DNA of 64,000 nt. Origin: Campylorhamphus procurvoides. Taxonomy: Eukaryota; Chordata; Aves; Passeriformes; Dendrocolaptidae. Shown here one piece after another: positions 13,357 to 25,590 of this stretch (its first letter is position 1; every line of letters begins with the position of its first letter). Where the stretch lies: the NCBI GenBank assembly GCA_013396655.1, contig WBMV01008260.1, forward strand, positions 293,531 through 357,530, given 5' to 3'. Below the pieces are notes generated by a model. That model worked only from the letters and a program-made list of their open reading frames with translations, did no database searches and was not told where the DNA came from. The translations under genes and the position numbers were made by a program.

Positions 13357-14105
13357 AAACCACAATATCTACAATCCTAGGATATAATATGAACAGTATG
13401 GCTTCTGTTGCTATAATTATTAGTGATAGTATTGTATTATGTAATTTGTAGCTTACACAACATTCAAAATCAGCATACTCCTGAGACCAGAGTAATATGA
13501 TTTAGCAGGACACATGGCACCAGTGGCACCTGAAGGAAGCATATACAGAATAACAGAAGAGAAGCCTTAAGAGATCAGTGATTGGCGGTCTGAACATGCC
13601 TTTCTCTGTATGACTAGCCAACTCTATTACTACAGAGCAAACTGGCTCCATAAGCTCTCAGAAATGTTAGGATGCCAAGAAGGTTGACATCAACTGGCCT
13701 GAAGCCCATATTGCATATCTCTGTAATTAGGAGGCTTAATCCCCAAACCCTCCACATACAGAGCAAATGGGAAGAGATGGATTCCCTTAGAGGAATTCAA
13801 AACAGGATGTGTCCTGAACCACTGTTGACAAAGACATTTTTGTCTCTCTGGTGGTTTTAGGGGGAAGGAAGCCTCCTAAATGGCTTGGACACTTCACAGT
13901 TAGATATTAGGTGATGTGAGTACTGCAGTGGAACAGAGACACGGGAGCCCAGTTGCACCTGTGAGGGCTCAGCCTATTATTTTTCCATTAAATTCCAAAA
14001 CTTTTATAATAAGAGCTGTGACCTCTCTGCACCCTTTGCATTTCCCAAAACCCAGACAGCCATCTGCAGAGTAGTAGAGAGATCAGACATCAAGAGAATA
14101 CAGGG

Positions 14106-14120
14106 AAAAAAAAAAAAAAA
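14106..14120 (+). repeat. Poly-A run, 15 bases
   Basis: An uninterrupted A homopolymer that supplies the Phe run in the minus-strand 142-codon frame over this position. No upstream retroposed gene copy is recognisable. Confidence 0.9.
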
Positions 14121-17100
14121 CATTGAAAGACAATTTGTGAGCTTAGTGTGTATGCATCTGCCGTGATGGTTTAAATGTGTTTTGGTGTTGATATGTCTGT
14201 AGAAAGGAAAGGGCAAAATAAAATAATTTTGAAAAAGTGTAGCAGCATTAAGGTGATTGTGAGAGAATGCAATTAAAGGGATGTGAAGCTGAGTGCTGAT
14301 ACAACACAGTGGAAAGGGGAAGGAAATCAGAGACATGGGAACATAATGGCTAATGTAGGGTCTTAGAAGATGAAGCCAAGAATTTAGCTTCATAGAAAGT
14401 ACATCAGGAGCCCAAGAATGTACTCTCTTCAAGTAAACAAAAGCCAGACACAGTGGGACTTGCTACACAGCTTTGGGTCACTGTTACATGTTGGTTGCAT
14501 TATTTCTGTCTTCATCAAGTGCTATTAACTCATCATCACCACTGGCTGCCTTTTTGTCATGTAAAGCTTTATACTCTGAGCAAAATGTCATTCATTGCTC
14601 GTAGTTTCCCCCAAGCAGAGGAGAAATACCTTTGTGGCTGGAAGGATAGTCATGATATCTGATTCTTCAATTTTTACAAGAGCTGAAACTGTAATTGCGG
14701 CTGAGTTACCATTCAGATGCTCATTGGGATGGTTTTAATCAAGTTCATTAGGTGCCACTCTTTATAAACATTAAAAAATAGATATTTGCTACCTGTGATG
14801 GAGGAGAAACACAGCAGATATTTCCCCAGAAGCATTTCCTGGCTAACTTTTTCTGGTGCCTTTGTTTCTTCATTATTAGGCAACTATTCATTGCTAGATA
14901 AGACACTCACAACAATTCAACCCTTTCATACTTCAGATGTTGCTGGGCTTTGGTTTAACTTGCTGCAGATTGATCTTGTCTTTTGCACTGAGTTTAGTTT
15001 CCTGTGATTCGCTTGCAAAAGTAAGTATTTCCTCTGTGAATAAATTTTGCTTCTCTGAGATATTACTCAGTTTTGTGCAAGCTGCCATCAATCAGAGATG
15101 ATGGTCTCCAGGTGTCTTTTGTAATCTGCTCTGTACCAAACATGGGCACCTTCTAGGAAGTTCATCTGTGCCCTGGGAAAGATGCGCAATCCCTACCTGC
15201 TCAATTTCCCCTCAAAGAAAGGGAAGGCAGAGTCTACTGCTCATTGTAGTTTCTTCTTTCTTGCCTTGCTGCCACACAAGGTTATCAGTAGGCTGAGCAG
15301 ACTAGTGGGGGCGGCTTGTTTCCCCTGTCTCACAGAAGTGTAGCACCAGTTCATCCTCAGACCACATTAGCTGTTTTGTTCTGTCCTGCACTAAAAGATC
15401 TCTCACACCAGCTGAATGGGTGGCACAGCTGCAAGCTGAGAAAGAGCTATGTAGGTTTACCTCAGCCATGAAGCCAGGCACAGAGCTTGACACAGTCCCA
15501 CACTCATGTATAGTCCCCAAATGTGTTGCTCATGTTAAAAATCTCCATCTCTTTCTTAAATCCCATTTCTTTTAGGGAACATCTGTTACTCCAGTGCAAC
15601 TGGAGGGCACATTGTGCTGGTGTAAACAAGCCCAGGGGAAGTTTCATACTGTCTTCCCACCATGTTCTCTTTGTTCTGCTCCCTTCTCATCCCAGTGACA
15701 GCTGTGTCCTGGGCAAAGCTTGTCATTTCTGTGGAAAAGTGTTGTATTTTTAGCCTGGTTTCCTAATAATGTGAGAATTGTGACATCATGTCCTTCATGC
15801 AACCCTGTTTTTGGGAAGGAGGGCCGTTGTGTAAGTATCCTATAACACTCACCCTTTGCATTAACTTTTTACCCCTTTTATCTGTCTCAGCAAAACACAC
15901 TAGAAGGTTGAAGAGTTCCGAAATGTCAAAAGACTAATGTATTTCCTGAGAAAAAAGTGCCATGAAAAGGAAAGCACTAACCATGTTAATAGCAGCACAC
16001 CAAATACTCAGAAAATTTGCAGGGCTTCTTTTCTCTCTCCCCAGCCTCCATGAGGGACAAATGTGTAAGAAACCATAATCTTTCAGTCCTCCTGCTAGTT
16101 GAATTAGTTTTTTTCTGTAAGGCTCTGTAAGACCCTTCCAGTCTCACTTTGGTATACAGACAAGACTGGCAGTCAAGAACTGTCTCCTGCAAGCTGAGGA
16201 ATATGCAAAACATGAGGAACAGCATGTCAGAAAACACCATTTTGTCTTCTGCGCTCAGCTTGCCAAAGCTTCAATACTATGAAGGATCAAGGCTTACATC
16301 CTTGTTTATATTTTAGGTTTGCTTTTTATTATGCTTATCTTACTGTTTTCACATCCACTGATACATATGGTAGCAGAGGCATGAACTGAGAGCAGTTTCA
16401 TATACAGCAGGTCACCTGGCCTTACACAGGAAAACTGACTTCCACTGGCAAATTTTCAATTCGCTATTAAGAAAACATTAGTAAAAAATGGCATCTATCA
16501 GACCAGAGAGTCATCATTGACAGATGATAGATAATCCACCAAAGAACCAATGATGTTAGCAATGAGTAACAATGAAATTCAGATATGATTAGGACTTGCC
16601 AGACCACACAGTCTGAAGCTTTAACCTGACACTGCTTCTTCTCCAGTCTGTTAAGAAGTTGTGCCCTACTAAATGCCTAAATTTCAGTAAACTGAGTGAC
16701 CTAGAAGTCAAATTAAATATCCCATTGTTATGAAAGAAACTGCCTTGCTGCACACTGTAAATTCTTAGAAATTCCATTAGTGTGTGTAGACAACATGCTT
16801 TGGTTTCACACTATAAAAGACTTAAAACCATACTGAAGGGCAATGGGTATCTTGATCCCTTTGTAAAATTTTGTAATTTTCTAACCCATGATTGTGTTTC
16901 AAAACTGAATAGACACTGAATTTAAATTTAAAAGCATTGTAAAGTCAGTTCAATTTTTTCCTCCTTGTCCTTACTCTCAACTTACTTTTAGGTTTGATCA
17001 ACTCAAAGACTTATTTGCTAGTAGGTACTGGCAACATTGTCATGAATTTTCATCTTCTTCCACTACATTGCTTCAAAAATACTGAAAAGGCATTAACTTT

Positions 17101-18375
17101 GTTCTGTGCTAGGATTCGTCAGAACAACTAAGGCATCTGTGAAAGGTACTCAGTAAATATTGGTTTTATTTATAGGTGCAACTTTGAAAGATAATAGTTA
17201 CAGAACTTTCCACAAAGCAACAGCATCCCAGCAGCACAGTTTTACAGCTTTTGGACCAGAGCTATGGCATACGGATCAGCACTGGTTGTGACTCAAACCA
17301 CAGACAGAGTAAGCTGAATAAGATCATGGCCAAAAAAAAAGGATGGAGCTTTTTGCTTGGCACTGCTGCTAGAAAGGGGAAAAGCTGGCCATTGAAATGA
17401 TGTCTCCTTACTTCCTTACAGAAATATGGACTCTGAGAATTCAGATAGGCATGAAAAAATGTGCATATAGAGCATGGGTAGATCTGGCTTTGAAGCACCA
17501 ACTTCAGTTGGGAAGATAATAAGCTATTGAAAAGCCTCCTTGTCCTGTACTGAAGTAGACCAGCTATGGAAAACACGATAATACCATCTCACTTTCAGAC
17601 ATCCAAATGTTCTTCCTGAAGTGTTTCCTGTTTGTTTCTGAAATGTGCAATTTTACTTCATTTGATACAATAGGATAACATATAGTCCACCTCCCATTAA
17701 GGTCTATGGGGAGTCTTAATGGAAGTGGGGTTGGTAAACAGCCCTTGCCCATACTGCATCATTTGAAATGGTTACTCAGCTTCCCATCTTTGACATGTTT
17801 TCAAACAGACAAGCTTTTTTTAATTAAAGGAGTAAAATCTCATGTCAAATCCATTAGATTTTCTTTTATCTTGGGTAAGTACCGCTGAAAGAGGATATAG
17901 CTCTAAAAAGTTGCATAGACCTGTTAAAAAGTAAAACTTCTTTATAAGGAAAACTAGAGAAAGTAGAGAATGGCGAAACAGTGGGGAGTAACACTATCAA
18001 ATTTGTAGATAAGATGAGTGCATGAACGAGGGAATATTAGTTAAGGAGGAAAGACCAAAAATGTGTGAAGGTTTTACAACCTCATTAGAATGAGTCACAG
18101 TTGAGCAATTTTGCCTTAGAGGAGTTCCTTTGATTCACGGCAAGAAACTGGGAGGCTCTGGAACACAGAAAAGCAAGACTTAATGACAGAAAACACCAAA
18201 AGTTTGGAATTTCAAATGTAGGTGTTTATTCCAAATGTTCTGAATCTTGTAGTATTATACTGTCAGATGTCAGATTTCATACTAACATTAGAGGTGGACA
18301 CTGTCCCAACACCACTGAGGTAATTTCTGCGGTACTGGAACAGAATGAATTAGACCTGATTTGTTTCTTGGAGAT

Positions 18376-18452
18376 ATTTGTCTAACTTGTTCTTAAAAAT
18401 TTGCAAAGAATGGAGTACAATGGTATCCCTAGTCTGCTCCTGTATTTTAATA
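18376..18452 (-). mobile_element. Degraded CR1-like LINE fragment, reverse orientation
   Basis: The segment from TTTGTCTAACTTGTTCTTAA onward, then a diverged AATGGAGTACAATGG and a CCTAGTCTGCTCCTG block, follows the order of the reverse complement of a CR1 3' region: 'TGTCTAACCTGTTCTTAAAAA', 'GATGGAGATTCCACAACC', 'CCTAGGCAGCCTGTTCCAG'. Divergence is high and only about 75 bases align by eye. It may belong to the same old family as 2740-2955. Ends are approximate and family assignment is from memory. Confidence 0.45.
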
Positions 18453-20481
18453 TGTGCTCTGGCATGGATCACTGATCAAGTGAGGAGTTCTGTTAACCAG
18501 CTGCACATCGATCTTAGATGAAAAGCTGCTGGACGAGATTTTCATAACTTCGTTATGTTTCATTTTCCAACTTTGTGGATCTCTACAATCACGCTTTCTG
18601 TCTGAAGGTCATCTTCCTGTTGTCTTTGGGATAAGATAAAGCTAACAAAGGACAGTTGATAACTATTATTGCTACTTTAATGCTATCGATAGTATTTTAC
18701 TTTCTTTATTTGAGGGATTGTTGACTGAAGGAAAGCAAAAATTAAGCAAGAATTTGATAGATTAGTATGTAAACCTCAGGGAAATAGGAATCCTTCTGAT
18801 ATTCAGGCAAACATGAAGAAGTGGAATGGGAATTGTATCCAAAGCCACTTTCCTGCTTCTGGGGGAAGTAAGACAAAAAGGTATAGCAGGACTGGGCCAT
18901 GTGTCAAGGGGTTGTTGTGGGACATAGTGAGCAGCTGCCAGTACAAAACATTTGCCTTCTCCAAACACACTTCTCATCAGTCTTACAGATTTCACAAAGA
19001 TCTACCTCCAAGATGCCCTGACAGGTGTAGTTAGTGACACGGTGGAGAGTTGGCGCTGTGCCACCAAGTAGCAGAAACACAGGGCCATGAGAAAATCACT
19101 GCTGAATTGCATGATCTACACAAGTGTGGCATGCCCACCAACACCCAGGCCTACAACATCCGTTTGTCACCGTTCCAGGAAAATGTTTCCAACACTTTAA
19201 AGTTTCCTGCACTTATTGGAGATTTTGGGGTTTTGTGGCATTTATGTCCATTTACGTAACTTCTGTAAATCTGTTGCTAATTGTTGTATTTGCTTCTTTA
19301 TTTCATTTGTCCGATGTCCTTTGAGTGGTTTTAATAAAATCACATATTATGACTAATGGTCGCTGTCCCCCATCAGAGAGTCTTTTTATGTCTCAAATAA
19401 AGAAGGTCTGACAACTGGAGCCCACGCCTTTATTCTTTACACATCCAAGTCTCTCATCCCACTCTTTGACATACTGGGATTTCTTCAGGATGGGACAAGG
19501 TGACAATCACACTGTGCAGACTGGGAAGGCATTGCATCCACACGGTAGTCAAGTTTCTCACTCAGCTGGGACAATAATGAAGTACTGAGACACGGCCTTC
19601 CAAATCTGCAAAGGAAATTCTAATGGTATGCCCCTCAACCACCTCCCAGTGGTGATTGTAATGGTATGCCTTGTTGTTATGGCTTTATCCAACTCAAAAT
19701 GGTTTTGGGGGAGACAGATGAGAACACAATAGGCAAGGGCTAATTTGGGTAATGCATCCACCTAACCATAGTGCTGGTCAAGGTCCTGCACAAGCCAGCT
19801 TTGGAAGAAACATTAGTAGTCAGTATGCAGATATGACTATGAGTCAATTATCTTACTCCATGAACTGTGGATAGCTCAGGACCCACTGAGCTCTCCTGCA
19901 CTGCAGGAGGCTGCATACAAGGATCTCACCTGGAGTAGAAACATCTTTCATGGTCACTTCTCAAAGTTGAGAGAATCCTTATTGCATCTGATATTTGTTA
20001 AGTGACCTGGGAAGAAGCATGTCAGAATTTTGAAATCTTAGCAGGTGGTATAGAGGGTTGAATGTGCACATATACTCCTTTAGACATAAACTGTTGACCA
20101 AGTCTGGGACTAAGTTGGATTCAGCTGCACCTAAACTCCCCTCTGAGAAGGAGTTTGAAAGCAAGGTACTCCTTTCTGAGCCTCAAGAATCAATGAGAGG
20201 GTCTCTCTGACAGTTCTGCCTGACCATATCAGCTGTACCTTACCATCAAACTTTGTTAAACCACTGTCACATTTACAATCAAACTTTTTAAAATCACACC
20301 GATATATATCAATTAACATTGCTACTTCTCTCTTATGAGTGGAGTGGAGTGGAATGCTCCATCTGCGACACAAATGCACTTATAGCACACTCAGCAGCTA
20401 CGGTGTGTTTGTATATTCTAAACAAATATCCCTTTGTATAGATTAGTGCATCACTCAGCTATGTCCAAAGATCTAAGTCAC

Positions 20482-20497
20482 AAAAAAAAAAAAAAAA
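20482..20497 (+). repeat. Poly-A run, 16 bases
   Basis: An uninterrupted A homopolymer that gives the Phe run of a short minus-strand frame. No retroposed parent sequence is recognised next to it. Confidence 0.9.
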
Positions 20498-21627
20498 GAT
20501 TGCATATAGGCATCTACAGAGCTAATTGTTACAAAAGCAATTCTACTGAACAGTGCTAGTTTGTTGGGACCAGAAATGGCTCTGTTCTTAGTAAGATTGT
20601 AATAAAAGTTAATCCAGAAGTTGCTACTTTTTTTTCGTTTCCTTCCTTCTCCTCTGTCTGAAGCCAAATGTGCTTGGCACTGCAGGAGCTGGCTTCCAAT
20701 ATAACTCTGTAAGATCTCTCAGAGGTGTGTCTCTCTGTGTACTCACAACTCTCAGCTGCATTTTTGTAATGCAGGGTTCCCCTTGTAGCAGTCAATAGTG
20801 ATTTGACAGTGCTGTGCATTTCCAAAGCCACCCCATATGCAAACCCAGATGAATCACAGAAACATCTCAAACAGAAATGTGGAAGTTTGCAAGGATGATG
20901 CCATCAAATCCCACTGTTTCAGTAGTTCCTAGTAGAATGCTGAGCAGATAGAATACGTCAATGCCAGCAACAAGTTTGGTATGCTGGTCCAGAAGACAGT
21001 ATTCATATGCCAAAGAGTGTCAGTGCAATATTTATATACTGACTAAAAAGCAAATTGGTAGCTTTAGTCAACAAATTATTCTAAAAACGTTAGTGACAAA
21101 AATTTATGCGCAATATAATTCAACAGATCCATCTTCAATAGTCAGTATCCATCTCACTCAACCAACATTTTTAAGATCTCTCTATTCACATAAGTTTTTT
21201 TTAAATAGATTTAAATTATTAAAATATTGAACAAACCCCTACATTTCATAATATATTGGTTGTCTCTTCACAGAGCAACATACATAATGTCAAAACACAC
21301 ATTTTGATAATATGGAAAAAGCAGGGATTTTCATTTTGGTCCCTCAATAAGATAATCATATCTGCTTATCCTGAAATTTTTTTGAAAGATGATGATCTAA
21401 AACCCTAAACCTAACATTTAAAAAAAAAGTAACTTAAAATAGAGCCTCTAGGCCTCAGTTTTGAAGAGATATAAGTTTCAAAATATGAATAAAATGAAGT
21501 AAAAATCAAACAGGGAACACTTTTTCAAAAGAAAAATGTTATTTATGATAATTGCAGTATTTTGGGGCATGTGTCTTCATCGGAATACCTGACTACCTGG
21601 GGGAAGGTGATTTCTTTCAGAAGTAAG

Positions 21628-21663
21628 TTTGTATACAGGCGTGTCTTTGTATACAGATGTGTC
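21628..21663 (+). repeat. 18-bp tandem duplication, two copies
   Basis: Units 21628-21645 and 21646-21663 are identical except for GC versus AT at unit positions 12-13. Each carries the palindrome GTATAC. It looks like a simple, fairly recent local duplication. Confidence 0.85.
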
Positions 21664-21926
21664 TTTCTTTGAGTCCCTAGTCCCGATCCCATTATATATT
21701 ACACTATGTTTTACTTTAAAACAGTACTTGGAGGCAATAAGTAGTTCTGAAGTTGGTCAAAAGTCCATGCTTTATATATTTCAATTTTAATATTTACTAT
21801 TGCATATTTAGAAAAATATAACAATAAAAATCTGTCCAAAGTCAGGATGTGATAATTATGGTATAAGGAGAAATGTTAGCAAAAAGAACTTCATGGGGCA
21901 GGTCAAAAGACATAGTTTAATACAGA

Positions 21927-21987
21927 AAAAAAAAACCAAAACAAAAAAACACCAAAACAAACAACCCCAAACAAACAAACAAAAACC
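21927..21987 (-). repeat. A/C-rich low-complexity tract (reverse of the T/G tracts)
   Basis: A runs broken by CCAAAACA, CACCAAAACAAACAACCCC and (CAAA) units. The reverse complement matches the style of the T/G tracts elsewhere in the window. The Phe/Val-rich minus-strand frame here is an artefact of it. Confidence 0.75.
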
Positions 21988-24465
21988 CTCACTGTGATTT
22001 CCCAATACCCTGATAAATGAAATGTGATTTGGGTAAATAAGGAAAACAGTCAGCTTGTGTTGCCAGGATGGAAAAGAACAGGTCACCCAGTGCAGGCATT
22101 CTGTATGGTTTTGTCAGCCACCTGCACCAGAAGGAAGATGTTCTCTTGGTCTTCACTGCACAGACTATTCAGTTAACCTCACAAGCTAGCTTAGAAATTG
22201 GAACAGCTAAAGAGCATCTGGAGTATGATCTTATTGCTCTCTTTTCTTTCCATAACTTTGTTTTATAACTTTGTTGCAAATTCCACATCTTCATTTTTCA
22301 AGTAAATGTATTTCAATCCTGTCTAATATGAAACCAACTTTGCGTCATATGACAGACATGGGTGAGGCAGTCTTTAATATCAAACTGTGCTGGTCTCACT
22401 TCTGCAATGTCCTGGATTAGGTCCAGCATGTTAAGAGAACAAGAGCGTGCCTCTGGCTGTGCTGTAAAGGCCAGTATAGACATTAGCAATGTGGGTGTCT
22501 TGTGCTGAGGATGTCAGGGCCACCAGTGAGTATGTGGCACCCTTGAATGCTCTTCACATCTGTTACCCACTGGCTGCTCAAGGCCTCTTTGTGGATCAAG
22601 AGAAAATAGAAAGAATAGAGCAGCAACACCATAAAAAAAAAAAAGAAATGAAGAAATGGTAAAGAGATAGAGTCAGGAGTTACCAGGGAACACAGACAAT
22701 TTACAAGAGATCACGAGATGGCAGAGGCGAAGGTGGGAAGGGACAGAAGGGAAGGACCTGCAGCAGGGTGGGCTTGCTTGAAGATAAAATGGAGTAAATT
22801 TCAGAGGGCATGGGGGAGGCCCTGCAAAACCAAGGTACAGGATGGGAATACAAGGCTCACCGTCACAAGGGAAAATGCTGTAAATAAACCAAGCAAGGTA
22901 GGGAAAGAAATGAAACTCAGGTCATCTGCAGTGGCATTTTATTTCTTTGCAGAGAAAGATCTTAGAAACTTCAGATAGTTTGAGAAGTGGCCAAAAATAA
23001 TGTAGGTCATAAACTGCAGGATACATTCTGAGAGAAAAACCTTGTAGGGTATCTTGCAGGGTAACTTGTGTACAACAGCGCACAGTTTTCTGAGGTAGAG
23101 CATGGTTGCTTAGAACTTGCAACAAAAATGTGAATGGAGAAAAATAGTAGATGCTCATGTAATTTCTTCACTTGATTTCAATGTACTGGGCAATCACTGG
23201 GCAGTGTCAATTGGTAAGAAACTATAAGGCAAGAGAAGATTTCCAGCGAGAAGAAATCATTTGTATTGATGAGAATTACTATACAAGTTAGAAACTGGAT
23301 ATTACAACAAAAATCAGTGGGCTAACAGTCATGACTAGAATGCAGGTTCTGGAGAGTATGTACTGTCCAGTGACCATATGATCAAATTGGTAAAAACAGT
23401 TAGCATTTTAAGTTAATGATGTGGTATTCCACAGAATGAATGGTGAAACACAATCCTTTTGGGTCTAAATTGTCCTAGGAATGAAGAGTGAACAAAATTC
23501 TACTGATGCAGTCCTGGGAATCAGTCATGGGCTAATACAGAGAGAGCGGGGAACAGAGCTCTTGTTAACATTATTAAAGGCAGAAATCTGACAGTCTCAT
23601 TTGGGAAGACCTTAATTTCCAGATAGAGGCTGGAAAGTAAATACAACTTTCTGCCAGGTGCAGTAAAAAGGTCTGGAGTCAATTTAAAGAGGCTCTAAAG
23701 AAATTTAACAAAAGCAAACACAACCCGAGCTTTAAATGACCCCAGCTGAGCTCCCTCCCAGAAATTTGTGAAACTAAACTAGCCACTTGGGCACTAAAGA
23801 ATGAGCAAGATTTCTTTACACACAAGCTCTGACTTTTGGAAAAAAAAATAATTAAAGAAACAGATATATTAAGTGAATACTTTGGCACAGGCTTTGGTAA
23901 GAGCAGCAATGTTGACCACCAGGGTGAAACTGGGATGTGTGGGAATAGAAGAGAAAGCAAAATTCAGGCTTTAAAATAATACAGTTCCAGTATCGCATGT
24001 TCTAACCTCCAAAATCTATCAGAAACAGATACATTAAATACTAGGCTCATAAATTATCATACAGGAGTTGCATTTTGTGAGCATAACATCTCCCCTTAAA
24101 CTGAGTATAAAAAAGTACATAGAGTTTTTAAAGGAGAATCATGCCAATCTATCCCAGTACTTTCTCTGATATTTTAAGACACCAGTGTGTTCCAGGAAGT
24201 ACAAACCTACCTCTGATATTCCTATGGGACACATCAGTACACGTAACCATACATGTGAATTTTCTAAGGGGTGCTGAACATCCCTTGCAGGAGAAGGATC
24301 CAAAAATCCAAATCAGTCAAGTGTGTAAGTAAATATCCACCACATAACATGTGGCAACTAATAAAGCATTTGGAAAGAGCAATTAAGCACTTTTGGGAAT
24401 AGAATGACTTTTAGTAAGACAAAACACAAGGTTGTGTGTGTAGACAGTTCTGTCCCTGAAAGGGA

Positions 24466-24522
24466 TGCAACCATTCTTGGAGATTTTTGAAACTCGATAA
24501 AGCCCTGAGCAACCTGGTCTAT
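24466..24522 (+). mobile_element. CR1 LINE 3'-region fragment
   Basis: About 57 bases read ATGCAACCATTCTTGGAGAT ... AAAGCCCTGAGCAACCTGGT. This matches the bird CR1 3'-region phrase 'CCATCCTTGGAGAT...AAA-CTCGACTGGATAAAGCCCTGAGCAACCTGGTCT' with a small deletion and a few substitutions. Sequence on either side does not continue the match by eye, so this is a scrap with no tail and no coding potential. Subfamily cannot be given without alignment. Confidence 0.65.
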
Positions 24523-25060
24523 AATCAGTGTTCAGGCAAATTCTTAAAGAGAGGCTATTTAGTAGGTACTGTAAGAAAAATTGTGAAGCCGCATCACAGG
24601 TACTGCAAGCAAAGTGAAGCTGAAGCCACGTCTTAAGCAAGTATATAAATAAGCTGGACAAAACATAGTAGTGCCCCTATTTTGTGGTTTCCATCACTGG
24701 TTTGACTAGCTAAGACATACCCTGCTTGCATGCAGAAACATGATCTTATGATCCATTCTCATTACAAAAGCGTTTAGATTAGCATGCAATCAACTAAAAT
24801 TTCCTAAACACAGACATTCTGAAATGCAAGTTGAGCATGTAATTTGTAGTACATCATCTCCATGACAGTGATCTGTTATGATGTCTTACCCCACATTTAG
24901 CACTGAATCATAAATTTTTGTAGAAACTTTGGATTTCCTGGTTATACTATACTAAGTGAAATGTGATGCACTGATAAACTTTAAAGCTGAGGATTCCTTT
25001 ATATAGGCTGAGAACACTGTAGTAATTATAAACCTATGTCCAGCATGATGTTCTTCGCGT

Positions 25061-25342
25061 AGGAAAAAAAGAAAGAAAGGGACAAAGTGAGAAAGAAAGG
25101 AAAGAAAGGAAAGAAAGGAAAGAAAGAAAGAAAGGAAGAAAGGAAGGAAGAAAGGAAGAAAGAAAGAAAGGAAGAAAGGAAGAAAGAAAGGAAGAAAGGA
25201 AGGAAGAAAGAAAGGAAGAAAGAAAGAAAGAAAGAAAGCAAGGAAGAAAGGAAGAAAGGAAGGAAGAAAGGAAGAAAGGAAGAAAGGAAGAAAGCAAGGA
25301 AGAAAGGAAAGAAGAAAGGAAGAAAGGAAGAAAGGAAGAAAG
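25061..25342 (+). repeat. GGAA/GAAA polypurine microsatellite, left part
   Basis: A nearly pure purine tract of mixed AAAG, GGAA and GGAAGAAA units on the plus strand, with a short impure stretch at 25081-25090 and a few C interruptions (GCAAGG). It runs directly into the N block. The long Lys/Glu/Arg-rich (plus) and Phe/Leu/Ser/Pro-rich (minus) frames across it are only translations of the repeat. Long polypurine-polypyrimidine mirror repeats can adopt triplex (H-DNA) structures. Confidence 0.97.
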
Positions 25343-25563
25343 NNNNNNNNNNNNNNNNNNNNNNNNNNNNNNNNNNNNNNNNNNNNNNNNNNNNNNNNNN
25401 NNNNNNNNNNNNNNNNNNNNNNNNNNNNNNNNNNNNNNNNNNNNNNNNNNNNNNNNNNNNNNNNNNNNNNNNNNNNNNNNNNNNNNNNNNNNNNNNNNNN
25501 NNNNNNNNNNNNNNNNNNNNNNNNNNNNNNNNNNNNNNNNNNNNNNNNNNNNNNNNNNNNNNN
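25343..25563. other. Assembly gap, 221 N
   Basis: A block of 221 undetermined bases inside the polypurine microsatellite. The true length of the repeat here is unknown, and frames drawn across the gap have no meaning. Confidence 0.99.
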
Positions 25564-25590
25564 AGGAGAGGAGAGGAGAGGAGAGGAAAA
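25564..25590 (+). repeat. (GAGGA)n microsatellite, right part
   Basis: About five GAGGA pentamers directly after the gap, ending in AAAA. The unit differs from the GGAA/GAAA units on the left, so the array changes composition inside the gap. Confidence 0.9.

Larger units (their letters stand above)
10831..18375. other. Non-coding AT-rich sequence, no gene seen
   Basis: Contains AT-rich alternating tracts (11713-11757 and a (TA)8 at 13341-13356), a T/G tract (12015-12048) and a 15-base poly-A (14106-14120). The longest frame is 142 codons on the minus strand (14004-14432). It crosses that poly-A, giving a Phe run, and matches no family I know. A short inverted repeat at 17687-17728 (8-bp stem plus 4-bp outer stem) is of a kind expected by chance in a window this size. 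Confidence 0.5.
18453..24465. other. Non-coding AT-rich sequence, no gene seen
   Basis: No convincing gene. Local features are a 17-bp near-palindrome (19893-19909, 8-bp arms around one base), TAATGGTATGCC twice, 38 bases apart (19621 and 19659), a 16-base poly-A (20482-20497), an 18-bp tandem duplication (21628-21663) and an A/C-rich tract (21927-21987). The frames are short and compositionally biased. Confidence 0.5.

Noticed and set aside
14004..14432. 142-codon minus-strand frame, the longest non-microsatellite frame
   Set aside because: It crosses a 15-base poly-A run, shows no recognisable domain and lies in unique AT-rich DNA. Frames this long arise by chance in 64 kb.
17687..17728. 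8-bp stem plus 4-bp outer stem around 17.7 kb
   Set aside because: Within chance expectation for the window, with no supporting context.
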